Assembly: GCA_019235885.1 (NCBI GenBank)
Contig: JAFAKB010000025.1
Location: 1-64,000, forward strand
From: Candidatus Eremiobacterota bacterium
GTDB lineage: Bacteria; Vulcanimicrobiota; Vulcanimicrobiia; Vulcanimicrobiales; Vulcanimicrobiaceae
DNA length: 64,000 nucleotides
Direction: 5' to 3'
In this document: positions 8,279-16,830 of the stretch, piece after piece
Position numbering within the stretch: the first letter of the stretch is position 1
Layout of the letters: each line of letters starts with the position of its first letter
Program-made: the position numbers and the translations under genes
Notes under the pieces: model-generated
The model's input: the letters and a program-made list of their open reading frames with translations, nothing else
The model's database searches: none
Told to the model about the DNA's origin: nothing

Positions 8279-10051
8279 ATGGCGCTCAGCCCGCTCGACA
8301 TCGCCGTCATCGTCGCGTTCTTCGCGATCAACTTGGGGATCGGGCTGTGGTTCGCGCGCGGCAGCGGAAAGAACATCGGCGAGTACTTTCTGTCGGGCCG
8401 CAGCGCGCCGTGGTGGCTGACCGGCACCTCGATGGTCGCGACGACCTTCGCGGTCGACACGCCGCTCGCGGTGACAGGGCTCGTCGCGCAGAACGGGATC
8501 GCCGGAAACTGGCTGTGGTGGAACCTCGCCGCCAGCGGCATCCTGACCGTGTTCTTCTTCGCCGCGCTGTGGCGGCGCGCGGGCGTGCTGACCGACGTCG
8601 AGTTCATCGAGCTGCGGTACGGCGGCAAAGCCGCTTCGGCGCTGCGCGGCGTGCGCGCGGTGTACCAAGGCGTGCTCGTCAACACGATCATCATGGGCTG
8701 GGTCAATCTCGCGATGGTGAAGATCCTCAGCCTGACGCTGCACGTGCCGACGCTGCCCGCGCTCTACACCTGCCTCGCGCTGACCGCGCTGTACGTCACG
8801 ATCGGCGGCTTTTGGTCGGTGCTCGTCACCGACTTTCTGCAGTTCATCGTCAAGATGTCGATGGCGGTCGTGCTCGCCGTCGCGGCCGTCGCCGCGGTCG
8901 GCGGGATCGCCGCGCTCAAGGCCGGGCTGGCGAAGGTCGACGCGCAGCACGTCGCGAGCGGCGGTGGTTCGGTCCTCGCGTTCGTGCCCTCGGGTGACGC
9001 GAGCTGGATGCCGCTCACGACCTTCCTGGTTTTCATCGGCGTCGCGTGGTGGGCGTCGTCGTATCCCGGCGCCGAGCCGGGCGGCGGCTCGTACGTCGCG
9101 CAACGTATCTTCGCCTCTCGCAGCGAGAAGGACGCGGTGATCGCGACGCTGTTCTTCAACGTCGCGCACTACGCGCTACGGCCGTGGCCGTGGATCCTGG
9201 TCGCGCTCGCGGCGCTCGTCCTCTACCCGCACGGCGTGATCGGCGCGAACGGCAAGCCGGATCCCGAGCTGGGCTACGTGCAGACGCTGGTCGACCATCT
9301 CCCCGTCGCGCTGCGCGGCCTGATGATGGCCGGCTTCCTGGCCGCATACATGTCGACGATCGGCACGCAGCTGAACCTGGGCGCTTCGTACCTCACCAAC
9401 GACCTCTACCGCCGCTTCATCAAGCCCGCCGCGAGCGACGCGCACTACGTCGTCGTCTCGCGCTGGATGACGGTCCTTGCGATGGTGCTCGCCGCGATCG
9501 TCACGCTGTTCATGTCGTCGGTCAGCGAGGCGTGGAAGTACATGCTCACGCTCACCGCGGGGGTCGGGCTGGTGATGATCCTGCGCTGGTACTGGTGGCG
9601 GATCAACGCCTGGAGCGAGATCTCCGCCCTCGCCGCCTCGGCGATCGTCGGCAGCCTGTGCTACAGCAAGTACGTCGTCGCGGGCGACGATTCGAACGCC
9701 ACCGCGAAGCGGCTGTTGATCACCGTCGTGGTCACGACCGTCGTGTGGCTCGTCGTCACGTTCCTCACCAAGCCGGAGAGCAACGAGACGCTCACGCGCT
9801 TCTACGGGCGGGTGCGCCCCGCCGGGAACGGCTGGAACCCCATCGCGCGGCTTGTCCCGGGCGGCTCGGAAGACAATTTGGGAATCGCCCTGCTCGACTG
9901 GGTCGCGGGGCTGGGGCTCATCTTCGGGGCGCTGTTCGGGATCGGGCGTTTGGTGCTCGGCGACATCGCGCAAGGGCTCGCGTGGTGCGCGCTGGCGCTC
10001 CTCTGCGGGATCGTCATCGCGCGCACGCTGCGCGCCCAAAGCCACCCTTAA
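8279..10051 (+). CDS. Sodium:solute symporter (SSS family)
   Basis: 590 residues, about 13 transmembrane helices, with the family's early GRSAPWWLTGTSM region after helix 1 and the SSYPGAEPGG segment mid-protein. SSS proteins import sugars, amino acids or organic acids with Na+. It follows the M13 peptidase by 39 bases, which hints at peptide or amino-acid uptake, but substrate cannot be read from sequence. The last codons (ARTLRA then QSHP and stop) coincide with one copy of a 17-base direct repeat; the second copy at 12316 encodes ARTLRA followed by KGPA and a stop, so this C-terminus may have been rewritten by an insertion. Confidence 0.85.
   Translation: MALSPLDIAVIVAFFAINLGIGLWFARGSGKNIGEYFLSGRSAPWWLTGTSMVATTFAVDTPLAVTGLVAQNGIAGNWLWWNLAASGILTVFFFAALWRRAGVLTDVEFIELRYGGKAASALRGVRAVYQGVLVNTIIMGWVNLAMVKILSLTLHVPTLPALYTCLALTALYVTIGGFWSVLVTDFLQFIVKMSMAVVLAVAAVAAVGGIAALKAGLAKVDAQHVASGGGSVLAFVPSGDASWMPLTTFLVFIGVAWWASSYPGAEPGGGSYVAQRIFASRSEKDAVIATLFFNVAHYALRPWPWILVALAALVLYPHGVIGANGKPDPELGYVQTLVDHLPVALRGLMMAGFLAAYMSTIGTQLNLGASYLTNDLYRRFIKPAASDAHYVVVSRWMTVLAMVLAAIVTLFMSSVSEAWKYMLTLTAGVGLVMILRWYWWRINAWSEISALAASAIVGSLCYSKYVVAGDDSNATAKRLLITVVVTTVVWLVVTFLTKPESNETLTRFYGRVRPAGNGWNPIARLVPGGSEDNLGIALLDWVAGLGLIFGALFGIGRLVLGDIAQGLAWCALALLCGIVIARTLRAQSHP
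10019..10035 (+). repeat. Left copy of 17-base direct repeat bounding the low-GC insert
   Basis: GCGCGCACGCTGCGCGC lies in the last codons of the symporter gene and recurs exactly at 12316-12332. Including three bases upstream, 19 of 20 positions match. The two copies sit at the two sides of the lower-GC two-gene segment. Confidence 0.7.
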
Positions 10052-10154
10052 CCGCAGGCCGCAATTGCGAATGCGGCCTGCGATGGCAGGGGATGATCCC
10101 CATGAGGCGGTGAATTGGCATAGCCTCAATTTGCCATCAGACGGAGGCCTTGAG

Positions 10155-11699
10155 ATGCGCCGTCTTAGAACCCTGCTCGACCGTCGCAGCATTACACTGT
10201 TCTTCACAGTCCTGGCGCTTGGTCTTACTGCGGGACCGGTATCGGCCGGCGCAGCGAGTGCGTTTGGCAAACTGTTGGACAAAGGCGCGTTCACCGGGGC
10301 AGAAGCGATCGGGCGAGCCGTTGTCGGCAGAAGCACCAAAATAGGCCGGACCGCTATCGCCGTAACTGCAACCGACGGGCGGTATTACGCTCACTACATC
10401 GTAGACGGAGAGATACGGCGTTCGGTCGCCGTACCAAGCGCCCGGGCGAGCTCGACAGTAGGTCTCACGACGGCGCTCGGATTAGCGGCGACTGCGCCGC
10501 ACATCGTCCTCGACGTCGAAACGGTGGGACACGACTTGATCGATCGGATAGCAAAGCTCAATCGCACAGGCTTCTTCGTGCGCTTCCCGGATAACAGTGT
10601 TTATCCGTTGACGACTCTGGGGCACGGAGCTAAAGCAGAGATGGCGGTATTACGAGTCTCACATGACCTTTTCATCCCGGTCGATTCGTCGGCGAACGAC
10701 GTCATCAATGCGCTATCAAACGAGCATTTTTATTCACAGCGGATCGGCGTCATCTCGCTTGTTCATGATTCAGCCGTGAACGAAGCGGTTAACGCCCTTC
10801 GCGTTCCTCACGCCGTTGTTGATGTCCGCGCTGGCGTCGCGTCGAGTTCAATTTTGTCCGAATTAGCCTCGAAGGTGCGGCCCATGAAAGGGGACATGGT
10901 CTTCATCGTTGCGCATAATGAACGCGGCGATGTAGCGATCGTTGACGGCGGGCACGTAGTCTTCCGGAAACCGATGGCAGAGCTCCAGGAATTTCTATAC
11001 GACTGCTGCGGTAAGCGAGTGTTCCCGGTATCTTGCGGTTCGGCGGGATACTCCCCGGTCGGCGTGACGATTCCCGTCGTAGCCCAAATTGCAATCGCTC
11101 AGCTGAGGTTGGCGGTTGAAGCGAGAAATGCACTCGACTTTTACGACCGGCTTTCCTCAGCCCAGATGCCGTTGCTGATCGACGGTTACATCGCGAACGG
11201 TGTAATATATCATCGAATTCAGCCGTATTGGATCAGTCACCTCGAAAAATTGGAACCACTCGGCAGCGTTACATATCGGTATGGCAGTAGCTTTCGCGGT
11301 GCCGTAGACTTGATGGGTGAGGTAGCGGCATATGTTTTTGGCATTGCGATCTCCATAGCGTTACTGGCCTTGACAAATTCGAGTATTCCGTGGTTGCGAC
11401 TCCTTGGTTTTCCATTGACCGTGACCGTCCAGCCGGCCATTGCAATCCTCTCGCTACCGATAGCGGCAATAATATGGATACTCTTGCTTCTGCGATTCGC
11501 ACCATGGCTAGTGCGCATATTGTTCTTGCCAACATGGCCGGTTTTTGTGACGGCCGCACTCTTCATGGCGATTTATGAAGCGCTGCTCAGTGAGGATGCA
11601 CGAGAGTATAGCATCGACGAACGCATTGCAAATCTTGCTACCTCAAGTCGGGCGATGTTCGAGACGGCGTCGGTAATCTACGGAGTTGCACGGGGTTAA
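10155..11699 (+). CDS. Putative caspase/CHAT-like domain protein with C-terminal membrane segments
   Basis: About 514 residues. The ATG at 10155 follows GGAGG by seven bases. Residues 1-35 look like a Sec signal or anchor. Residues about 165-300 have alternating strand/helix character with MVFIVAHNERGD (His254) and, 40 residues later, VFPVSCGSAG (Cys294). That spacing and the flanking hydrophobic strands match the His/Cys dyad layout of caspase-like (CHAT, C25, clostripain) peptidases. From about residue 385 there are three to four membrane helices. If the N-terminal signal is real, the dyad would be outside the cytoplasm. Five bases separate it from the next gene. Overall family unknown; the peptidase assignment is an inference. 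Confidence 0.5.
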   Translation: MRRLRTLLDRRSITLFFTVLALGLTAGPVSAGAASAFGKLLDKGAFTGAEAIGRAVVGRSTKIGRTAIAVTATDGRYYAHYIVDGEIRRSVAVPSARASSTVGLTTALGLAATAPHIVLDVETVGHDLIDRIAKLNRTGFFVRFPDNSVYPLTTLGHGAKAEMAVLRVSHDLFIPVDSSANDVINALSNEHFYSQRIGVISLVHDSAVNEAVNALRVPHAVVDVRAGVASSSILSELASKVRPMKGDMVFIVAHNERGDVAIVDGGHVVFRKPMAELQEFLYDCCGKRVFPVSCGSAGYSPVGVTIPVVAQIAIAQLRLAVEARNALDFYDRLSSAQMPLLIDGYIANGVIYHRIQPYWISHLEKLEPLGSVTYRYGSSFRGAVDLMGEVAAYVFGIAISIALLALTNSSIPWLRLLGFPLTVTVQPAIAILSLPIAAIIWILLLLRFAPWLVRILFLPTWPVFVTAALFMAIYEALLSEDAREYSIDERIANLATSSRAMFETASVIYGVARG

Positions 11700-11704
11700 T
11701 TGCC

Positions 11705-12313
11705 ATGTCCGCTGTAATGCAAGTCAACGAGATAGTGAACCTGCTGACGCGACGCGCTCCGGACGCACTAAATTTGCTGCAGAGGACGTACGGCTCCGAT
11801 CCAATGCTGCAGTCTTTTGTGCTCGGTGAGGACGAGGCTGATGTGACCGTGCCACGCCTGCAGCTGGGGCGGGATTTAGCGCTAGCTGGTCTGAAGGAGA
11901 GCGCGGCGTTGTCGTCAGAGGCGACGCGGCGGCTCGCTGCGCGAATCAGCTTCGGCTTAAAGCTCCAATTGATTACGCAGATACTCACCACAATTGCAGG
12001 CATCGGAGTTATCACGTCACTGGCGAAATCGAACACGTCGATTGCCACATGGCTGGCGCTCGGTTCTGTCGTTTCCTCCATTTCGGGCGTGCTTGCTCAG
12101 TGGATGATGTCCTCTAAAGGAACATCAGACATTGCCGTTTCTGATCGCTACGCAAGACTCACAGCGGACGAGGTAAAAATTTCGCGCCTCATACGTGAGC
12201 TGCAAGTTTTTCAGCCGATTCGGATCGACGACAAGGCCGAATTGACGCGGCTCATTAACGAAGCGAACGGGCTAATCGAAGAAGTATGGACGCTGAGCCG
12301 TACAGTCACATGA
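11705..12313 (+). CDS. Two-TM helical membrane protein, SLATT/TRADD-N-like
   Basis: 202 residues. Long amphipathic helix, then two adjacent membrane segments at about 87-107 (LQLITQILTTIAGIGVITSL) and 113-134, then another long helix. This helix-TM-TM-helix plan is that of SLATT and TRADD-N-associated membrane proteins, which occur as putative pore-forming effectors in bacterial conflict systems. The similarity is architectural only; no residue signature is claimed. It starts five bases after the caspase-like gene and ends just before the right direct repeat, so the pair moves as a unit. A regulated membrane-permeabilising effector is the working hypothesis. Confidence 0.45.
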   Translation: MSAVMQVNEIVNLLTRRAPDALNLLQRTYGSDPMLQSFVLGEDEADVTVPRLQLGRDLALAGLKESAALSSEATRRLAARISFGLKLQLITQILTTIAGIGVITSLAKSNTSIATWLALGSVVSSISGVLAQWMMSSKGTSDIAVSDRYARLTADEVKISRLIRELQVFQPIRIDDKAELTRLINEANGLIEEVWTLSRTVT

Positions 12314-12315
12314 TG

Positions 12316-12332
12316 GCGCGCACGCTGCGCGC
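12316..12332 (+). repeat. Right copy of 17-base direct repeat bounding the low-GC insert
   Basis: Exact second copy of the 10019-10035 word. Read from the ATG at 12313 it encodes M-A-R-T-L-R-A-K-G-P-A then stop at about 12348, which parallels the symporter C-terminus up to ARTLRA. Normal high-GC sequence resumes after it. Confidence 0.7.
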
Positions 12333-12384
12333 GAAAGGGCCGGCGTAGGTCACCCGTTCCTCGCCGGCCCGAACGTAGCGCGGA

Positions 12385-12687
12385 TCAGTGACCGTGGTTG
12401 TTGTCGTACTCGAGCGCGTCTTCGAGCTGCTGGCGGGCGCGCTGGAGCAGATCGATGGCCTGCTCGCGGTGGCCGCCGTAGTCGCGCTGGTCGCGCTGGA
12501 GCATGTCGATGGCCTGCTCGACGTGGCGCATCTCGGCGCGAATGTTGCGGTCGCTCCCGCGCGGGCCGCGCAAACGCTGGTTGTACGCCGGGTTGGCGGG
12601 GTTGCCGGGGAGCTGCTGCGCCGAGGCCACCGTGCCGAGCGTGGTCGCGGCGACCGCCGCGGAGAGGACGATGAGACGAACGTTCAT
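12385..12687 (-). CDS. Small secreted helical protein of unknown function
   Basis: 100 residues. GAGGT lies five bases before the ATG at 12687. Signal peptide NVRLIVLSAAVAATTLGTVA with cleavage near ASA, then a Gln/Asn/Arg-rich helical segment containing two matched heptad-like stretches (REQAIDLLQRAR; VEQAIDMLQRDQ) and a His-rich end. Looks like a short periplasmic coiled-coil. No family recognised. It stands alone between the insert and the divergent cyclase gene. Confidence 0.7.
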   Translation of the reverse strand: MNVRLIVLSAAVAATTLGTVASAQQLPGNPANPAYNQRLRGPRGSDRNIRAEMRHVEQAIDMLQRDQRDYGGHREQAIDLLQRARQQLEDALEYDNNHGH

Positions 12688-12874
12688 GGATACCTCTGAA
12701 TGAATGCGGTGTGCGAATGATGTACGCCGAAGCGGCGTGACGCCATCGTAACGCGAGCGCTCCCTCGTCCCGCAACACATCTCAGCAAACTCTCAGCCGG
12801 GCTTCACCGGCCTTTCACCTAGCTGGGGAGCGGCCGCTGTCGGTCCCGGCCGATCCGGCCGATTATCCCGGTAT

Positions 12875-14026
12875 ATGGCCCTGCTGGTCGTGGTGATCGC
12901 TCTGGCGGCGCTCGGCGGAATCGCCGGGTGCCTCGTGGCGTGGCGCCGCTGGCGCGCCGAGCAGCGTGAGCTCGCGCGCGTGCGCGGCACGTTCGCGCGC
13001 TACGTCGCGCCGTCGGTCGTCGACGCGATCCTCTCGCGCAAGGACGAGCGGGTCTTCACGGGCCGCGCGGTCCGCGCGACGATCCTGGTCTGCCGCATCC
13101 GCGACTTCGCGCGTTTCATCGAGCCGCTCAGCCCGGAGCAGACGCTGCGCTATCTGAACGAGTTCTACGCGCTCGCGGGAACGGCGATCCAGCGGCACCG
13201 CGGGATCATCGACTCGTTCCTCGGCGACGGGATGGTCGGCGTGTTCGGCGTCCCGCTCGAGAACCCGACCCAGGAAGACGACGCGCTGCAGGCCGCGCTG
13301 GACATCGTCCGCCACGTCGTCGCGATGCGCGACCGGTGGGCGAAGCAGCACCGCAAGCCGTTCACCGTCGGGATCGGCGTGAACACCGGCGAGGTGATCG
13401 CCGGCGACGCCGGCTTCCGCGACCGGCGCGAGTTCACCGTCGTCGGCAGCGAGGCGACGTTCGCGCACCGCTTGCAGGAGTCGGCGTTCGAGCTCAACGC
13501 GTTCATCGTCGCGTCGCGCTCGACGTGCGCCTCGCTGACCACCGAGTACAACCTCGTCCCGCTCAGCAAGATCCCCGTTCCCGGCGTGCGCCGGCTGCTC
13601 GACGCGTTCGTCGTGCGCGGCCGCACCGGCGGCACCGAGCGCTTCACCGTCCCGGTCGACGCGCTCGTCGAGACGACCATCGAGACGTCCGCAACGACGC
13701 CCGAAACCGCGCCCGGTCCGGCCGCAGCCGTTCCGGCCGCGCCCGTCGCTGCGGCCGCCGCGGCGTCCGCGGCGCCGGCCGCCGCGGCGCAGCTCGTCCC
13801 CGATCCGCCTGCGCCTCCGCCTCCGCCGACGGCGCCGCCCGCGGAGCCGCCGCTCGCGCGGCCGCTGCGGCGCACCGCCGCGAACGCCGATACGGCCGTT
13901 TTCGGGCCGTCGCGCGTCCCGGACGGCTGGATCTTCCCGCCCGACGAGGCGGTGTCGATCCTGCCCGATCCGCCGCCCCCGCGCGCCACCTACGAAGACA
14001 GCGCCGGCCCGCCGCACCAGCTCTAG
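12875..14026 (+). CDS. Membrane-anchored class III adenylate/guanylate cyclase-like protein, catalytic site degenerate
   Basis: 383 residues: one N-terminal membrane helix (ALLVVVIALAALGGIAGCLV), a cyclase homology domain at about 60-240, then an Ala/Pro-rich linker and a short C-terminal domain. The fold is recognisable (RHRGIIDSFLGDGMVGVFG; VNTGEVIAGDAGF), but the first metal-binding Asp is replaced by Arg74 (VCRIRDF for the usual ADIxGF), the purine-specifying Lys is Ser114, and the late Asp/Asn pair reads GSEATF. Asp118 in GDG is kept. Catalysis by the usual two-metal mechanism is therefore doubtful; it may be a pseudo-cyclase binding partner or nucleotide sensor. Ends six bases from the convergent kinase gene. 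Confidence 0.75.
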   Translation: MALLVVVIALAALGGIAGCLVAWRRWRAEQRELARVRGTFARYVAPSVVDAILSRKDERVFTGRAVRATILVCRIRDFARFIEPLSPEQTLRYLNEFYALAGTAIQRHRGIIDSFLGDGMVGVFGVPLENPTQEDDALQAALDIVRHVVAMRDRWAKQHRKPFTVGIGVNTGEVIAGDAGFRDRREFTVVGSEATFAHRLQESAFELNAFIVASRSTCASLTTEYNLVPLSKIPVPGVRRLLDAFVVRGRTGGTERFTVPVDALVETTIETSATTPETAPGPAAAVPAAPVAAAAAASAAPAAAAQLVPDPPAPPPPPTAPPAEPPLARPLRRTAANADTAVFGPSRVPDGWIFPPDEAVSILPDPPPPRATYEDSAGPPHQL

Positions 14027-14032
14027 GCCGGC

Positions 14033-15400
14033 TTACACCTCGAGCGGGGTGGCGTCGCGCACGCGCGGGCGCGCGGCCGGCAGGTGGAGTGCGAAGACGG
14101 TCTCGCCGCGCTCGGCGCGTTCCAGGACGACGCGCCCGCCGCAGCGCGCCGCCGCGCGCTCGACGATCGCCAGCCCGAGCCCCGAGCCTTCGATCTCACC
14201 GCGTCCTTCGCCGCGGAAGAAGCGCTCGAAGATGCGTGCGCGCTCGGCGGGCGGAATCCCCGGGCCGCCGTCGCGCACGCGCACCAGCACCTCGTCGTCG
14301 CCCTCGTTCAGCGTGACGACCACCGGCGTTCCGGCGCCGTACTTCACCGCGTTGTCGACCAGGTTGCCGATCGCTTCGTGCAGATCGGCCGCGTCGGCGA
14401 GAATCTCCGGCGAGGAAGCCGCGTGCAGCACGACCTCGCCGCCGCGCGCCGAGGTGACGCCGGCGATCGCGTCGGCGGCGATCGCGGCGACATCGACCAC
14501 CGCGTCGGAGCGCGCCGCTTGCGGGCGCTCGAGCCGCGCGAGCACGATCAGCCGCTCGACGAGCGCGCGCATCCGCGCCGTCTGCGCCTGCAGCGTCGCG
14601 AGCGCGCGCTCGCGGCCGGCGACGTCGTCGGGTTTCGTCTTGCGCAGGATCTGCACGTAGCCGTCGATCACCGTGAGCGGCGTGCGCAGCTCGTGTCCCG
14701 CGTCGGCGACGAACCGTCGCATGTGCTCCTCGACGTAGCGCCGCTCCTCGAATGCCGCGGCGACCTTCTCCGTCGCGCCGTTGTACGCCGCGATCAGCGA
14801 GCCCAGCTCTTCGCGCTGGTCCTTCGCGCGCAGCGGCCGCGGGGTGAAGTCACCGCCGGCGAAGCGCCGCAGCTCGGCGGTCACCGTCAGCAGCGGCCGA
14901 ATCGCCTGGCCGGTGATCCATCGTGCGACGAGCCACGCGATCAACACCGAGAGGATCACGCACGCGCCGAGAACTTCGACGTACGCGTTGACCGCCGTGC
15001 GCAAGCGCCAGTAGTCGGGCCCGATCACGACGACGTCGCCGCGAACGTGCACCACGTGCGGCCGCGCGCCGAGCAGCGAGACGATGTTGAGGTTCTCGAC
15101 CCCGCGCGGAACCTCGTCGGGTCCGCCGGCCGGCGAACGGCGGTTCGGCGGCGGGACGCGCACCACGACGCCGTCGCGCTGCGCCTCGACTTGGATCAGC
15201 CGCTCGACGAGGGCGCGCGGCGCGTGCGGGTGCGCCGCGACGATCGTCTCGGCGATCCGCGCGCTGACCGCGAGCGCGTCGGTCGTCGGGCGCGCCAGCG
15301 CGTCGAACACGAACCGGGCGAGCAGGACGGAAGCGACGATCAGCGCGGCGGCGACGAGCGAAGCGTACGAGAGCGTCAGGCGCGCGCGCAGCGAGCGCAT
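14033..15400 (-). CDS. Sensor histidine kinase of a two-component pair
   Basis: About 455 residues. Two membrane helices (near 8-30 and 155-180) flank a periplasmic sensor of about 120 residues; HAMP at about 180-232; HisKA with AGHELRTPL and phospho-acceptor His236; HATPase_c with N box (NLVDNAVKYG), DGGPGI and GSGLGLAI. Its ATG overlaps the regulator's stop (TGATG), so the two are co-translated. OmpR-type partner. Signal sensed cannot be deduced; the shadowing gene downstream (degenerate cyclase) is convergent and not obviously related. Confidence 0.92.
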   Translation of the reverse strand: MRSLRARLTLSYASLVAAALIVASVLLARFVFDALARPTTDALAVSARIAETIVAAHPHAPRALVERLIQVEAQRDGVVVRVPPPNRRSPAGGPDEVPRGVENLNIVSLLGARPHVVHVRGDVVVIGPDYWRLRTAVNAYVEVLGACVILSVLIAWLVARWITGQAIRPLLTVTAELRRFAGGDFTPRPLRAKDQREELGSLIAAYNGATEKVAAAFEERRYVEEHMRRFVADAGHELRTPLTVIDGYVQILRKTKPDDVAGRERALATLQAQTARMRALVERLIVLARLERPQAARSDAVVDVAAIAADAIAGVTSARGGEVVLHAASSPEILADAADLHEAIGNLVDNAVKYGAGTPVVVTLNEGDDEVLVRVRDGGPGIPPAERARIFERFFRGEGRGEIEGSGLGLAIVERAAARCGGRVVLERAERGETVFALHLPAARPRVRDATPLEV

Positions 15401-16095
15401 CAGCCCTCGCGCAGCGAGTAACCGACTCCGCGGATCGTGTGGATCAGACGCGGCGCGCCGTCGGCGTCGATCTTGGCGCGCAGGTACGAGATGTACGTTT
15501 CGACGGTGTTCGGGGAGAGGTCGCGGTCGACGCCCCACACGTGGTCGAGTAGCTCTTCGCGGGTGAAGACGCGGTTCGGCCGGCGCGCCAGCGTCACCAG
15601 CAGATCGAACTCGCGCATCGAGAGATCGATGCGGCGCTCGCCGCGGCGCACGATCCGCGTCTCCAAGTCGACCGACAGGTCGGCGAAGGCGAGGTGCTCG
15701 ACGTGGCGCAGCGTCGGCCGGCGCAGCGCGGTTTGAATTCGCGCCGCGAGCTCTTCGAGGTCGAACGGCTTGGCCAGGTAGTCGTCGGCGCCCGCGCGCA
15801 GGCCGTCGATCCGGTCGCGCACGTCGCCGCGCGCGGTCAGCATCACGATCGGGACCTCGGTGAGCCGGCGCAGCAGCGGGATCAGCGCGATCCCGTCGAT
15901 CTTCGGCATCACCACGTCGAGCACGATGCACTGCGGCTGCCAGTCGCGTACGAGCGCCAGCCCGTCGGCCCCGTCGACGGCGGTCCGCACGGCGAAGCCT
16001 TCCTGGGTCAGCCCGACCTCGAGCATCTCGCGGATCGCGGCCTCATCGTCGATCACGGCGACCCGTTCCGGGACCTGTTCCATCGCCAGCATCAT
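15400..16095 (-). CDS. OmpR/PhoB-family response regulator
   Basis: 231 residues. Receiver domain with acidic pair DDE near 20, phospho-acceptor Asp60 in IVLDVVMPKIDG, Thr in MLTARG and Lys in LAKPFD; C-terminal winged helix (Trans_reg_C) with SPNTVETYISYLRAKID and the RGVGYSL wing. The first of three possible ATGs is chosen: GGAGG sits seven bases upstream. Co-operonic with the kinase. About 60 bases separate it from the divergent dioxygenase gene, so it might control that gene as well as itself, an inference only. Confidence 0.92.
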   Translation of the reverse strand: MMLAMEQVPERVAVIDDEAAIREMLEVGLTQEGFAVRTAVDGADGLALVRDWQPQCIVLDVVMPKIDGIALIPLLRRLTEVPIVMLTARGDVRDRIDGLRAGADDYLAKPFDLEELAARIQTALRRPTLRHVEHLAFADLSVDLETRIVRRGERRIDLSMREFDLLVTLARRPNRVFTREELLDHVWGVDRDLSPNTVETYISYLRAKIDADGAPRLIHTIRGVGYSLREG

Positions 16096-16155
16096 GCGCA
16101 CGCCTCCTGGGAGATTTCTGGAGCGGGTCCCAGCCGCCCCGTTGAAGATGGGCGC

Positions 16156-16830
16156 GTGCACCACGACGACCGCTTCACCCGCCGGACCGCGCTCGGCGCC
16201 CTCGCCGGCCTCGGCGCCGCGCTCGCCGGCCTCCCCGCGGGGGCCGCGCCGGACTGCGTGATCAGCCCGGAGCTGACCGCCGGGCCCTTCTTCGTCGACG
16301 AGCACCTGGACCGGTCCGACGTCACCGCGGACACCGGCGTTCCGGGCGTGCGGAACGCGGTGCCGCTGCGGCTGGCGCTGCGCGTGTACGCAATCAATGC
16401 CGGCCGCTGTGCGCCGCTCGCCGGCGCGCACGTCGACCTGTGGAACGCCGACGCGCTCGGTACGTACTCCGACGTCGACGGCGCGCGCGGGCAGCGTTTC
16501 CTGCGCGGCTATCAAGTCACCGGCCGCGACGGCGCGGTCGCGTTCACGACGGTGCATCCCGGCTGGTACCCCTCGCGCACGCCGCACGTTCACGTTCTTG
16601 TGCGCACGTATGCGCGCGGGAACGACGTGACGCACTCGTTCGCGACGCAGCTGTTCTTCGACGACGCGATCAACGACACGGTGCTCGCGAGCGCCGCGTA
16701 CCGCCCGCACGGCGCGCGCGACACGCGCAACGCGAACGACGCGTTCTACACGCCGAAGACGCTCGTGCCGCTGAAGCGCGAAGGCCGCGGCTACGCCGGA
16801 ACGTTCACGCTCGGCGTGCGCTTCGGTTAG
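16156..16830 (+). CDS. Tat-exported intradiol ring-cleavage dioxygenase-like protein
   Basis: About 224 residues from a GTG at 16156. Twin-arginine signal (TRRTALGALAGLG). Domain has the intradiol pattern LWNADALGTYSDV followed by VHPGWYPSRTPHVHVLV, which supplies the Tyr and two His ligands of the non-haem Fe(III) centre. Classical members split catechols between the hydroxyls; secreted Tat-type members in soil bacteria are mostly uncharacterised and may act on lignin-derived aromatics. The stop TAG overlaps the convergent ridA-like stop (TTAG shared). Divergent from the two-component pair. Confidence 0.8.
   Translation: MHHDDRFTRRTALGALAGLGAALAGLPAGAAPDCVISPELTAGPFFVDEHLDRSDVTADTGVPGVRNAVPLRLALRVYAINAGRCAPLAGAHVDLWNADALGTYSDVDGARGQRFLRGYQVTGRDGAVAFTTVHPGWYPSRTPHVHVLVRTYARGNDVTHSFATQLFFDDAINDTVLASAAYRPHGARDTRNANDAFYTPKTLVPLKREGRGYAGTFTLGVRFG

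Larger units (their letters stand above)
10036..12315. mobile_element. Candidate integrated two-gene genomic islet (about 2.3 kb)
   Basis: The segment is visibly poorer in G+C and richer in mixed third-position codons than either flank, is bracketed by 17-base direct repeats, and holds exactly two co-oriented genes. The right-hand repeat with its following bases encodes a plausible alternative 3' end of the symporter gene, as expected when an element enters the 3' end of a gene and duplicates the end sequence. No integrase, transposase or inverted terminal repeat is visible, so the mechanism is unknown and chance similarity of GC-rich words cannot be fully excluded. Confidence 0.55.

Noticed and set aside
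16096-16155. Response-regulator binding site between the two-component pair and dioxygenase
   Set aside because: No clear direct repeat of a plausible recognition half-site; co-regulation is left as speculation.
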